From assembly GCA_023228145.1 (NCBI GenBank), contig JALOBU010000007.1:62001-126000 (forward strand): DNA of 64,000 bases, in the 5' to 3' direction. Below, piece after piece: positions 36,329 to 43,332 of the stretch (its first letter is position 1; each line of letters begins with the position of its first letter). The notes below the pieces were generated by a model. The model saw only the letters and a list, made by a program, of their open reading frames with translations. It did not search any database and was not told the DNA's origin. The position numbers were made by a program, and so were the translations under genes. Source of the stretch: Bacteroidales bacterium. GTDB taxonomy: Bacteria; Bacteroidota; Bacteroidia; Bacteroidales; CAIWKO01.

Positions 36329-37733
36329 AGTTAACAACCAGATCGATTCCTCCGGAGAAATATATAGATGTATAAATTAACTCCAAAGGAGTGGATAAAA
36401 TGGCTATTATTATTTGTTTTCTTTTTATTGTGTCCTCAGTATCTTCAATCTTTGAGAATATTTCTTTATTTAATTCAAGTATCTCTTTATTGTCAAATTT
36501 ATGATACTCAATAAAGCTATTAATCTTAATGATAAGTAACGCTATGAGATCATTATCCGTTTTTTTTTCATAAATCAATCTGTCTTTTTCAACAATTTCT
36601 ATCTTTTTTTTCCAGTTTATGGAAAGATTTAATATGCTTTGAAATGATTGTTGATTTAGTTTTTCGATATTTGTTTTAGGTTTAAATTTTACCTTTTTAT
36701 ACATTTTTATTATACGATTCAGTATATCAGAATTACTGTTCCAAAGAGCACAATTTGTTGGGTACCAAACCCTGTTAAAAGTTATTGAAATATTTTTTTT
36801 ATTGGCAAAGTCAATTATTTCTGGTATTTCCTGCCAGTTTTGTCTCATAAAACAAACAAATAAACCAAAATATTTAGAAAATTCTTTAGAGTAATTTAAA
36901 AAATATTCAAAATTCTCCATTGTTTTTTCAAAGTTGGCCCCTTTTCTTATTTTTCCATATGTTGTTTTATTTATTGAGTCAATTGAGATAAAAAAATTAA
37001 AATTTCCACGACTCATATAATCTTTAACTTTATTATTTAAAATAGTTCCGTTTGTGTTTACTGAAAGCTCGCATCCGGGATTTAGCTCAGCAAACAAATC
37101 CCATATTTTATAATATAAATCAATAAGAAACGGTTCCCCTCCAATAAATGTAGCATGTTTTAAATGCGGAATGAATTCTTCAAGCTCTTTTAAGAATCGT
37201 TCATCATAAACTTCTTTTTTAATAAATTCTTCATTAGTTTCAAATCTGGAGGAAAATTCCTTTGAACACATCAGGCATTTTAAATTGCACAAATTTGAAA
37301 GTTCAAAGTTGGCAGATTGAGGATAGGGGGTAAAGTCAGTATTTTTATCATACCACCTTGATAATATGTTAAAGTAATCTTTTTCATTAATTTCGGTCTG
37401 ACAGGTAAAACACCTAGATAAAGGGTCAATAAATTCAATGTTTTTTAGTTGAGCACGTTTTTTTCCAAACCACGCATCTTTTAGAGTTGTTTCGGGATAT
37501 AAGCCGTAAAGTTTTGTTCTCTTGCATACGCATGTGCCTATTTTACCACCTATTGCAAAATAAATGTTTGAATGAGGAGCATAACACAATATGCCCTTAT
37601 TCTTAATAATCCTGGATTTGTTGTATAATTTTACTTTCGATGTAAAATCAATATCACAACAATTATTGTTCGGCGAGATATTTGCATCCTTATTTTTTTT
37701 AATAAAAGATAATATTTTTTTATTCCCGCTCAT
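36315..37733 (-). CDS. N-terminal-twitch-domain radical SAM protein with CxC variant
   Basis: The 472-residue protein is the sixth member of the twitch-first group, located away from the main array. Auxiliary cysteines are C50, C68 and C70 (TCVCK, where paralogues have an adjacent CC pair), and C108/C111. The radical SAM motif is CNLKCLMC (C149, C153, C156), followed by FIGGEPFL. It overlaps the end of wzt2 by 14 bases, so it directly follows the second exporter. The first 40 residues are lysine/asparagine-rich and contain an unusual CC pair (C25-C26). Confidence 0.83.
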   Translation of the reverse strand: MSGNKKILSFIKKNKDANISPNNNCCDIDFTSKVKLYNKSRIIKNKGILCYAPHSNIYFAIGGKIGTCVCKRTKLYGLYPETTLKDAWFGKKRAQLKNIEFIDPLSRCFTCQTEINEKDYFNILSRWYDKNTDFTPYPQSANFELSNLCNLKCLMCSKEFSSRFETNEEFIKKEVYDERFLKELEEFIPHLKHATFIGGEPFLIDLYYKIWDLFAELNPGCELSVNTNGTILNNKVKDYMSRGNFNFFISIDSINKTTYGKIRKGANFEKTMENFEYFLNYSKEFSKYFGLFVCFMRQNWQEIPEIIDFANKKNISITFNRVWYPTNCALWNSNSDILNRIIKMYKKVKFKPKTNIEKLNQQSFQSILNLSINWKKKIEIVEKDRLIYEKKTDNDLIALLIIKINSFIEYHKFDNKEILELNKEIFSKIEDTEDTIKRKQIIIAILSTPLELIYTSIYFSGGIDLVVNYENI

Positions 37734-39051
37734 TAAGTTTCGTTTCTTTTTTTTCTGTATTAATTGAATACGTGAGCCATTCCTGATCGGGCATCAGTGG
37801 ACTGACATTCTGATGAAAACCATCTAAGTATATTTTTTTTCTTTCGTTTAAATTAATTTTGATAGTTAATACATCACTGTCAGACCATATAACTTTATTA
37901 TCGTCTCCAGAAACTGAAAACCCGATATTTATAATGGACTCATTAAAAAAATTCTCTTTAAAGATCAACTTGGTTTTATAAATCCCTGCTTTTAAGTATT
38001 TATTTTCACTTTTTGGTGCAAGAGAATAAATAGAAGACAAAAAATAAAAACCAAAAGAAGAAAGATATATGCAAAAATCAAAAACCGGATTATCGACAAA
38101 AAGTTCGAAATCGACCACTATCCCGATACTATCATCAGAACAAAAAATTTCATTATTATTTGTTTTCTCATTTACTGCATAAATCTTAATCACACGAAAC
38201 TCATTATTTCCCGGCCCTTTGTCTTTATATTCCTTCCATTCTTTTTCATATATGTTTTTAAATTCTATTTTTTTAGCAACATTATTTTTTTTATCAGATT
38301 TTGCTAATGAATTTTCATAATATTTATGAATAACACTTGTATTATCATGAGCAAACATTTCGCCATCATCGAGACAAATAACAGAACTACATAAATGCTG
38401 AATATCATTCATGTTATGGCTAACTATCAGCATGGTTTTCTTTTGATTAATTATTTGTTTGATTTTCTGAGCACATTTAAACTGAAAAGCAATATCCCCT
38501 ACAGCCAAAACTTCATCAAAAAGCAAAATGTCAGCATCCACATGTGCTACTACTGAAAATGCCAACCTTACGTACATCCCGCTTGAATAATGTTTTATGG
38601 GGACATCAATAAATTTTTTAACGCCAGCAAAATCAACAATTTCATTAAAATTTTTCTCGATTTCTTTCTTGGGTATTCTCATCATTGACCCATTCAAAAA
38701 AACATTTTCCCTTCCTGTTAGATCCGGATGAAATCCCATCCCCACTTCAAGAACTGAAGCCACTGTTCCATTTATCTCAATAAGGCCGGTAGTGGGTTCT
38801 GTAATTCGGCTAAGTATTTTTAAAAGTGTGCTTTTCCCTGCTCCATTTAAACCAATAATTCCAACAGCTTCTCCCCGCTTTATTTCAAAATTAATATCTT
38901 TTAATGCATAAAACTCATCGTTATTATTTTTGCTGTAATTGTTTTTATTAAACAACAAATTTATTCTGTCCTTAAAAGGTATTCCTATTTGATTTTTCGA
39001 TAAAGAATATTTTTTTGATAATCCTGTTACCCGAACTGCATAATCTTCCAT
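37720..39051 (-). CDS. wzt: ABC transporter ATP-binding protein Wzt with C-terminal domain (second exporter)
   Basis: The 443-residue protein has Walker A GLNGAGKST (67-75), signature YSSGM, Walker B ILLFDE and a switch His in VSHNM. The first 240 residues closely match the Wzt at 8962-10374. The C-terminal 180 residues form a beta-rich domain of the glycan-recognition type but differ strongly from the first copy, suggesting a different glycan end. It begins seven bases after wzm2 and overlaps the twitch radical SAM gene downstream by 14 bases. Confidence 0.92.
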   Translation of the reverse strand: MEDYAVRVTGLSKKYSLSKNQIGIPFKDRINLLFNKNNYSKNNNDEFYALKDINFEIKRGEAVGIIGLNGAGKSTLLKILSRITEPTTGLIEINGTVASVLEVGMGFHPDLTGRENVFLNGSMMRIPKKEIEKNFNEIVDFAGVKKFIDVPIKHYSSGMYVRLAFSVVAHVDADILLFDEVLAVGDIAFQFKCAQKIKQIINQKKTMLIVSHNMNDIQHLCSSVICLDDGEMFAHDNTSVIHKYYENSLAKSDKKNNVAKKIEFKNIYEKEWKEYKDKGPGNNEFRVIKIYAVNEKTNNNEIFCSDDSIGIVVDFELFVDNPVFDFCIYLSSFGFYFLSSIYSLAPKSENKYLKAGIYKTKLIFKENFFNESIINIGFSVSGDDNKVIWSDSDVLTIKINLNERKKIYLDGFHQNVSPLMPDQEWLTYSINTEKKETKLNERE

Positions 39052-39058
39052 TTTCTCA

Positions 39059-39880
39059 TTATATTATATCTGACATAATACCTTCTATTTTCCTGAAATA
39101 GAACAAACCGCTGATAAAAAGAAAAACGGTAGGAATTATTCCAAACAAATAATACACGGATATTTCAACATCAAGTAAACACCAGCGAATAAAACTTATA
39201 ACGCCTGCCATAGGGTTTAAATAAACTAAAAAATGATACCCATCGGGAACCATTGCGGTAGGGAAAAAAACCGGTGTTACAAACAGCCCAAATCCCACTA
39301 AGTAAGGAATAATATGATAAAAATCACGGAATTTAACAGTTAATGCACTCAACCATATAGCAACACTCAGACCTGTAATAACATTAAGCAGAATGCCCAC
39401 TGGTAATAATACAACTTTTATGGACAGAGGATGCTGATACACTAATAAAATAATTATATAAAACAAAAACCAGATTATAAAATCAACAATCCCAACAATT
39501 GATTTTGAAAGAGGTAATATTAATCTCGGAAAATACACTTTCTTTATCACTTGTTGTGATTGCTGTAATGAAGTTCCTGCCTGACTTATTATCATGGAAA
39601 AAAAGTACCAGGCCATCATTCCCGGGTAAGCATAAACAATATATGGTATTTTATTTGGAATAGGAATTTTAATTAGCCATCCAAAAAAGAAAAAAATTAT
39701 TATACCGGCTGTCATTGCCTGAATAAAACTCCAAAGTAAGCCCAATTTAGTCTGGGCATATAAAACTTTAATATCTCTGATGGTTAAATTAATTAATAGA
39801 TTTCTATATTGCCATATTTCACAAAGCTTTAAACTTTTCCATCTTCGAGTATCTGCCTTTATGAGAATTTTTCCAACCAA
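39059..39880 (-). CDS. wzm: ABC-2 type polysaccharide export permease Wzm (second exporter)
   Basis: This inner-membrane permease is close to the Wzm at 10381-11196 over its whole length (EIWQYRNLL, then RDIKVLYAQTKLG and about six membrane segments). No ATG is available. TTG codons lie at 39943 and 39880, and an ATT at 39868 is in the position equivalent to the ATT proposed for the first copy. A TATATTTG -7 box at 39892-39899 makes 39943 too early, so I use 39880, with 39868 as an alternative. It heads the operon running to 27406. A truncated second copy of its first part lies at 41077-41460. Confidence 0.9.
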   Translation of the reverse strand: MVGKILIKADTRRWKSLKLCEIWQYRNLLINLTIRDIKVLYAQTKLGLLWSFIQAMTAGIIIFFFFGWLIKIPIPNKIPYIVYAYPGMMAWYFFSMIISQAGTSLQQSQQVIKKVYFPRLILPLSKSIVGIVDFIIWFLFYIIILLVYQHPLSIKVVLLPVGILLNVITGLSVAIWLSALTVKFRDFYHIIPYLVGFGLFVTPVFFPTAMVPDGYHFLVYLNPMAGVISFIRWCLLDVEISVYYLFGIIPTVFLFISGLFYFRKIEGIMSDII

Positions 39881-39891
39881 TGTTTTTTTTA

Positions 39892-39899
39892 CAAATATA
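39892..39899 (-). promoter_or_regulatory. putative -7 element (TATATTTG) for the wzm2-wzt2-radical SAM operon
   Basis: Minus-strand TATATTTG matches TAnnTTTG exactly. The predicted transcript would include wzm2, wzt2, seven radical SAM genes and the GT2 gene, about 12.5 kb. It is back to back with the rightward promoter at 40025-40057 and is duplicated at 41472-41479. Confidence 0.45.
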
Positions 39900-40024
39900 T
39901 AAAATTTAAACGTTGTTTTTGCATTATTATATTTAGGCTGCAAATGAATTTACTTATTATTAATACTTTTCATATTATGTTTTTTTAAGTATCTTTTGTC
40001 TATCACTTTTATGATTTTATAATA

Positions 40025-40057
40025 TTTGATTTACTAATTAATTATTTTTTACCTTTG
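40025..40057 (+). promoter_or_regulatory. promoter of the SxtJ-like/carbamoyltransferase operon, copy 1
   Basis: TTTG (40025-40028) lies 21 bases before TACCTTTG (40050-40057), a full Bacteroidota -33/-7 pair. The GTG start of the SxtJ-like gene is 14 bases further on. Confidence 0.6.
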
Positions 40058-40070
40058 TCAAAAAGTATTT

Positions 40071-40310
40071 GTGAGTAAATTTTTCAAATTATGGAAAAAA
40101 ATAACATGGATATATGTCCGTTTTATTCAAAAAATATTGATTACTATTTTTTTAACGTTAACTTATGTTTTATTTTTCCCCTTTCTATGGTTTTTTCGTT
40201 TGCTTTTTAGTAAAAAAAAATTAATCACGCCATTTAGCATCTCAAACTCATACTGGGAAAAAAGCATCCCCCTCTCAGATGATTCATCTCAATTTTTAAA
40301 CCAGTCCTAA
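40071..40310 (+). CDS. small SxtJ-like membrane protein, copy 1
   Basis: The 79-residue protein starts at a GTG just after a strong promoter. One long hydrophobic segment (about 18-48, with LTYVLFFPFLWFF) is followed by basic residues and a C-terminal ISNSYWEKS segment. That ending, and the DUF5989 and carbamoyltransferase genes next to it, recall SxtJ-family membrane proteins, although those are usually longer (about 130 residues). It is identical to 41651-41890. Its role is unknown; it may anchor the carbamoyltransferase at the membrane. Confidence 0.6.
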   Translation: MSKFFKLWKKITWIYVRFIQKILITIFLTLTYVLFFPFLWFFRLLFSKKKLITPFSISNSYWEKSIPLSDDSSQFLNQS

Positions 40311-40316
40311 TCACAT

Positions 40317-40478
40317 ATGAAAAAAGTTTCATATATTCTTAAACAAATGTGGGTGTTGATTAAGAAACATAAACTGCGGCTTTTAGCTCCATTGTTAATA
40401 ATTTTGGCTGTGCTTGCTATTTTGGTTTATTATATTGGGCCTGCCGTTATCGTTTCATTTATTTATGCAGGAGTTTGA
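40317..40478 (+). CDS. DUF5989-family small membrane protein, copy 1
   Basis: The 53-codon gene (ATG 40317, TGA 40476-40478) encodes a basic start with MWVLIKKHKLRLL, a single membrane helix (LLIILAVLAILVYYI) and a short hydrophobic tail. Size, pattern and position between an SxtJ-like gene and a carbamoyltransferase operon fit DUF5989. It begins six bases after the preceding stop codon. Function unknown; an exact copy lies at 41897-42058. Confidence 0.7.
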   Translation: MKKVSYILKQMWVLIKKHKLRLLAPLLIILAVLAILVYYIGPAVIVSFIYAGV

Positions 40479-40487
40479 TAATTGTTT

Positions 40488-40721
40488 ATGAAGATAGATG
40501 AAACTTTGGATTTGAGAGGATTACCATGCCCTGGTAATTTGCCAAAGCTGCTTATCAAACTTGAAACTATGGATTCCGGCGAAATATTGAAACTAACAGT
40601 TGATGATATGGTAGCGCTTGACAGGATCCCGTCTGCTTTGAAAGAAGAATCAGCTTATGAGCTTTTAGAGATTAAAAAGGGCGCTGATTCCAATATTCTC
40701 ATATATATTAAAGTAATTTGA
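40488..40721 (+). CDS. TusA-like sulfur-carrier protein, copy 1
   Basis: The 77-residue protein starts at the ATG at 40488; a TTG six bases earlier is less likely. LDLRGLPCPGNLPK places Cys14 as the sulfur-carrying residue of the TusA/SirA fold (CPxP-type motif, here CPGN). TusA proteins pass persulfide sulfur to an acceptor enzyme. A PP-loop ATPase gene follows directly, a pairing seen in thiolation systems, so sulfur delivery to a nucleotide-activated substrate is plausible. The copy at 42068-42301 is identical. Confidence 0.8.
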   Translation: MKIDETLDLRGLPCPGNLPKLLIKLETMDSGEILKLTVDDMVALDRIPSALKEESAYELLEIKKGADSNILIYIKVI

Positions 40722-40729
40722 AGCCTATA

Positions 40730-41164
40730 ATGACAGACACTCTTAAAATTTGTAAACGATGCATCATGCCAGAATACAAGCCTGACATCACGCTGAATGA
40801 AGAAGGGCTTTGTAATCTTTGTGTCGCTCATGATACTGCAAAAAAATTTGAAACAAGAAAACCTCTTGAAAGCGACCTGATAAAAATCCTTTCAAAATAT
40901 CAGGGAAAATACAAATATGATTGTATGGTGATGTGCAGTGGAGGTAAAGACAGTACTTCTGCTTTGTATTATATGAAAAAACGTTACAAACTGAATGTTC
41001 TTGCATTCACTTTCGATCATGGATTTGAAACGGACGAAGCAATGGATAATATTAAAAATGCTGTGGAAAAACTGGAAATTGATTTTGAAAGAGGTAATAT
41101 TAATCTCGGAAAATACACTTTCTTTATCACTTGTTGTGATTGCTGTAATGAAGTTCCTGCCTGA
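40730..41164 (+). pseudogene. truncated PP-loop ATPase gene at the duplication junction
   Basis: The first 119 codons (to about 41086) match the intact gene at 42310-43332, including the zinc-type cysteines and SGGKDST. At the junction the frame runs into the antisense of the wzm fragment and stops at 41164. The C-terminal two-thirds is missing, so the product should be inactive. The intact gene downstream supplies the function. Confidence 0.9.
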
Positions 41165-41460
41165 CTTATTATCATGGAAAAAAAGTACCAGGCCATCATT
41201 CCCGGGTAAGCATAAACAATATATGGTATTTTATTTGGAATAGGAATTTTAATTAGCCATCCAAAAAAGAAAAAAATTATTATACCGGCTGTCATTGCCT
41301 GAATAAAACTCCAAAGTAAGCCCAATTTAGTCTGGGCATATAAAACTTTAATATCTCTGATGGTTAAATTAATTAATAGATTTCTATATTGCCATATTTC
41401 ACAAAGCTTTAAACTTTTCCATCTTCGAGTATCTGCCTTTATGAGAATTTTTCCAACCAA
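41017..41460 (-). pseudogene. truncated wzm fragment from the tandem duplication
   Basis: From 41460 to about 41077 this is identical to the first 125 or so codons of wzm2 (39880 downward). It then reads 20 codons of unrelated sequence antisense to the PP-loop gene and stops at 41017. Half of the membrane domain is missing. Its promoter is duplicated too (41472-41479), so it may be transcribed antisense to the truncated PP-loop gene. Confidence 0.88.
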
Positions 41461-41471
41461 TGTTTTTTTTA

Positions 41472-41479
41472 CAAATATA
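41472..41479 (-). promoter_or_regulatory. duplicated -7 element (TATATTTG) for the wzm fragment
   Basis: Exact copy, 1580 bases on, of the minus-strand element at 39892-39899. Confidence 0.4.
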
Positions 41480-41604
41480 TAAAATTTAAACGTTGTTTTT
41501 GCATTATTATATTTAGGCTGCAAATGAATTTACTTATTATTAATACTTTTCATATTATGTTTTTTTAAGTATCTTTTGTCTATCACTTTTATGATTTTAT
41601 AATA

Positions 41605-41637
41605 TTTGATTTACTAATTAATTATTTTTTACCTTTG
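41605..41637 (+). promoter_or_regulatory. promoter of the SxtJ-like/carbamoyltransferase operon, copy 2
   Basis: TTTG (41605-41608), 21 bases, TACCTTTG (41630-41637). This copy directly precedes the complete operon ending in the carbamoyltransferase. Confidence 0.6.
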
Positions 41638-41650
41638 TCAAAAAGTATTT

Positions 41651-41890
41651 GTGAGTAAATTTTTCAAATTATGGAAAAAAATAACATGGATATATGTCCG
41701 TTTTATTCAAAAAATATTGATTACTATTTTTTTAACGTTAACTTATGTTTTATTTTTCCCCTTTCTATGGTTTTTTCGTTTGCTTTTTAGTAAAAAAAAA
41801 TTAATCACGCCATTTAGCATCTCAAACTCATACTGGGAAAAAAGCATCCCCCTCTCAGATGATTCATCTCAATTTTTAAACCAGTCCTAA
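41651..41890 (+). CDS. small SxtJ-like membrane protein, copy 2
   Basis: Identical to the 79-residue protein of copy 1 (GTG start, one hydrophobic segment at about 18-48, C-terminal SYWEKS). This copy belongs to the complete operon running through DUF5989, the TusA-like carrier and the PP-loop ATPase to the carbamoyltransferase. The family call rests on the short C-terminal resemblance and the neighbours, so it is tentative. Confidence 0.6.
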   Translation: MSKFFKLWKKITWIYVRFIQKILITIFLTLTYVLFFPFLWFFRLLFSKKKLITPFSISNSYWEKSIPLSDDSSQFLNQS

Positions 41891-41896
41891 TCACAT

Positions 41897-42058
41897 ATGA
41901 AAAAAGTTTCATATATTCTTAAACAAATGTGGGTGTTGATTAAGAAACATAAACTGCGGCTTTTAGCTCCATTGTTAATAATTTTGGCTGTGCTTGCTAT
42001 TTTGGTTTATTATATTGGGCCTGCCGTTATCGTTTCATTTATTTATGCAGGAGTTTGA
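41897..42058 (+). CDS. DUF5989-family small membrane protein, copy 2
   Basis: Exact copy of the 53-residue single-helix protein at 40317-40478, placed between the SxtJ-like and TusA-like genes of the complete operon. Function unknown; it is often found beside SxtJ-type and carbamoyltransferase genes. Confidence 0.7.
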   Translation: MKKVSYILKQMWVLIKKHKLRLLAPLLIILAVLAILVYYIGPAVIVSFIYAGV

Positions 42059-42067
42059 TAATTGTTT

Positions 42068-42301
42068 ATGAAGATAGATGAAACTTTGGATTTGAGAGGA
42101 TTACCATGCCCTGGTAATTTGCCAAAGCTGCTTATCAAACTTGAAACTATGGATTCCGGCGAAATATTGAAACTAACAGTTGATGATATGGTAGCGCTTG
42201 ACAGGATCCCGTCTGCTTTGAAAGAAGAATCAGCTTATGAGCTTTTAGAGATTAAAAAGGGCGCTGATTCCAATATTCTCATATATATTAAAGTAATTTG
42301 A
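42068..42301 (+). CDS. TusA-like sulfur-carrier protein, copy 2
   Basis: Identical to copy 1: 77 residues with the conserved Cys14 in LPCPGNLP. Its stop codon region overlaps a possible TTG start of the PP-loop ATPase, and the ATG of that gene is only eight bases further, so the two are tightly coupled. This supports a shared sulfur-transfer role. Alternatively it could belong to a TusA-like subgroup with no sulfur-relay role; the CPGN motif differs slightly from CPxP. Confidence 0.8.
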   Translation: MKIDETLDLRGLPCPGNLPKLLIKLETMDSGEILKLTVDDMVALDRIPSALKEESAYELLEIKKGADSNILIYIKVI

Positions 42302-42309
42302 AGCCTATA

Positions 42310-43332
42310 ATGACAGACACTCTTAAAATTTGTAAACGATGCATCATGCCAGAATACAAGCCTGACATCACGCTGAATGAAGAAGGGCTTTGTAATCTTT
42401 GTGTCGCTCATGATACTGCAAAAAAATTTGAAACAAGAAAACCTCTTGAAAGCGACCTGATAAAAATCCTTTCAAAATATCAGGGAAAATACAAATATGA
42501 TTGTATGGTGATGTGCAGTGGAGGTAAAGACAGTACTTCTGCTTTGTATTATATGAAAAAACGTTACAAACTGAATGTTCTTGCATTCACTTTCGATCAT
42601 GGATTTGAAACGGACGAAGCAATGGATAATATTAAAAATGCTGTGGAAAAACTGGAAATTGATTTTTTGTTTTTCAACTCTTCCTTCATGAAAGAAATGT
42701 TTGCTAAAATTATTTCAAGCGATTCTAAAGCCGTTATTTGTCACCCCTGTTCCATCTGGTACATGGATCTTGCTTTTGATGTAGCCGCCCGTTACGAGAT
42801 ACCTATTATTGTTGCAGGATGGACCAAAGGCCAGTCCAACAAACAGGAATTAATGTCAAAATGCGGTTGTAACGTCCACACTGCCGAATTTAAAGCTATG
42901 GCAGAAAACACTGAACATTTTCTTGATAATGAATTGAAAGGAATGCCTCAATATAAAAGATTTCCTCACAGTATGGAAGAAGTCCTATCAAAGGCAAAAA
43001 AGCGTTTTAATTCTATCGTTATTTCTCCGCACTGGTTTTTGCCTTACGGACCAGAAGAATATGTAAAAGTTATAAAAGAGGAACTTGGATGGAAGATTCC
43101 TGTATTAAGTTATCCTGCCGGATCAACCAACTGTTTATTAAATTTCATGTCTGTTTATTTGTCTATGAAGAATTATGGATATACTCACTATCATGTAGAA
43201 GCAAGTAAACTAATTAGAGAAGGCCTTTTACTTCGTGAAGATGCATTAAAACAACTGGAACTTAATTTTGATAAAAAAATACTCTTCGACATAACCTCTA
43301 AACTTGGCATAGACCAATTCGAAGCGCTATGA
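42310..43332 (+). CDS. PP-loop ATP-pyrophosphatase, sugar-amidotransferase/thiolation-like
   Basis: The 340-residue protein (ATG 42310; a TTG at 42298 is possible) has an N-terminal CxxC pair set (C8/C11 and C28/C31, zinc-ribbon-like) and the PP-loop SGGKDST (70-76), which binds ATP and adenylates a carbonyl. The N-terminal layout resembles WbpG-type N-acetyl-sugar amidotransferases, which convert an acid to an amidine. With a TusA-like carrier directly upstream, sulfur rather than ammonia may be the nucleophile. It overlaps the carbamoyltransferase start by four bases. Intact, unlike the 40730 copy. Confidence 0.78.
   Translation: MTDTLKICKRCIMPEYKPDITLNEEGLCNLCVAHDTAKKFETRKPLESDLIKILSKYQGKYKYDCMVMCSGGKDSTSALYYMKKRYKLNVLAFTFDHGFETDEAMDNIKNAVEKLEIDFLFFNSSFMKEMFAKIISSDSKAVICHPCSIWYMDLAFDVAARYEIPIIVAGWTKGQSNKQELMSKCGCNVHTAEFKAMAENTEHFLDNELKGMPQYKRFPHSMEEVLSKAKKRFNSIVISPHWFLPYGPEEYVKVIKEELGWKIPVLSYPAGSTNCLLNFMSVYLSMKNYGYTHYHVEASKLIREGLLLREDALKQLELNFDKKILFDITSKLGIDQFEAL

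Larger units (their letters stand above)
39497..41076. repeat. 1580-bp tandem duplication, copy 1
   Basis: Every base I compared is identical between this block and the next 1580 bases. It starts with AATTGATTTT, the same ten bases found at the junction (41077-41086) and at the end of copy 2 (42657-42666). This is short homology that could have mediated the event. The unit holds the first part of wzm2, both divergent promoters, the SxtJ-like, DUF5989 and tusA-like genes and the first third of the PP-loop gene. Confidence 0.93.
41077..42656. repeat. 1580-bp tandem duplication, copy 2
   Basis: Direct repeat of 39497-41076 at an offset of exactly 1580 bases, with no difference found in the parts I compared. 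Copy 2 is connected to the intact PP-loop and carbamoyltransferase genes, copy 1 to the intact wzm2. The lack of differences means either a very recent event or an assembly error. Confidence 0.93.

Noticed and set aside
36315..36337. TTG 36337 as start of the SPASM-type gene
   Set aside because: ATG 36328 is nine bases downstream and gives the same protein minus three residues; ATG is the more usual choice.
39881..39943. TTG 39943 as the start of wzm2
   Set aside because: It precedes the likely -7 box at 39892-39899, so it would not be on the transcript, and the added 21 residues are not typical of the family.
41017..41164. Functional antisense pair from the duplicated wzm and PP-loop fragments
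   Set aside because: Both frames are truncated by the duplication junction and end in unrelated sequence; better explained as broken gene fragments.
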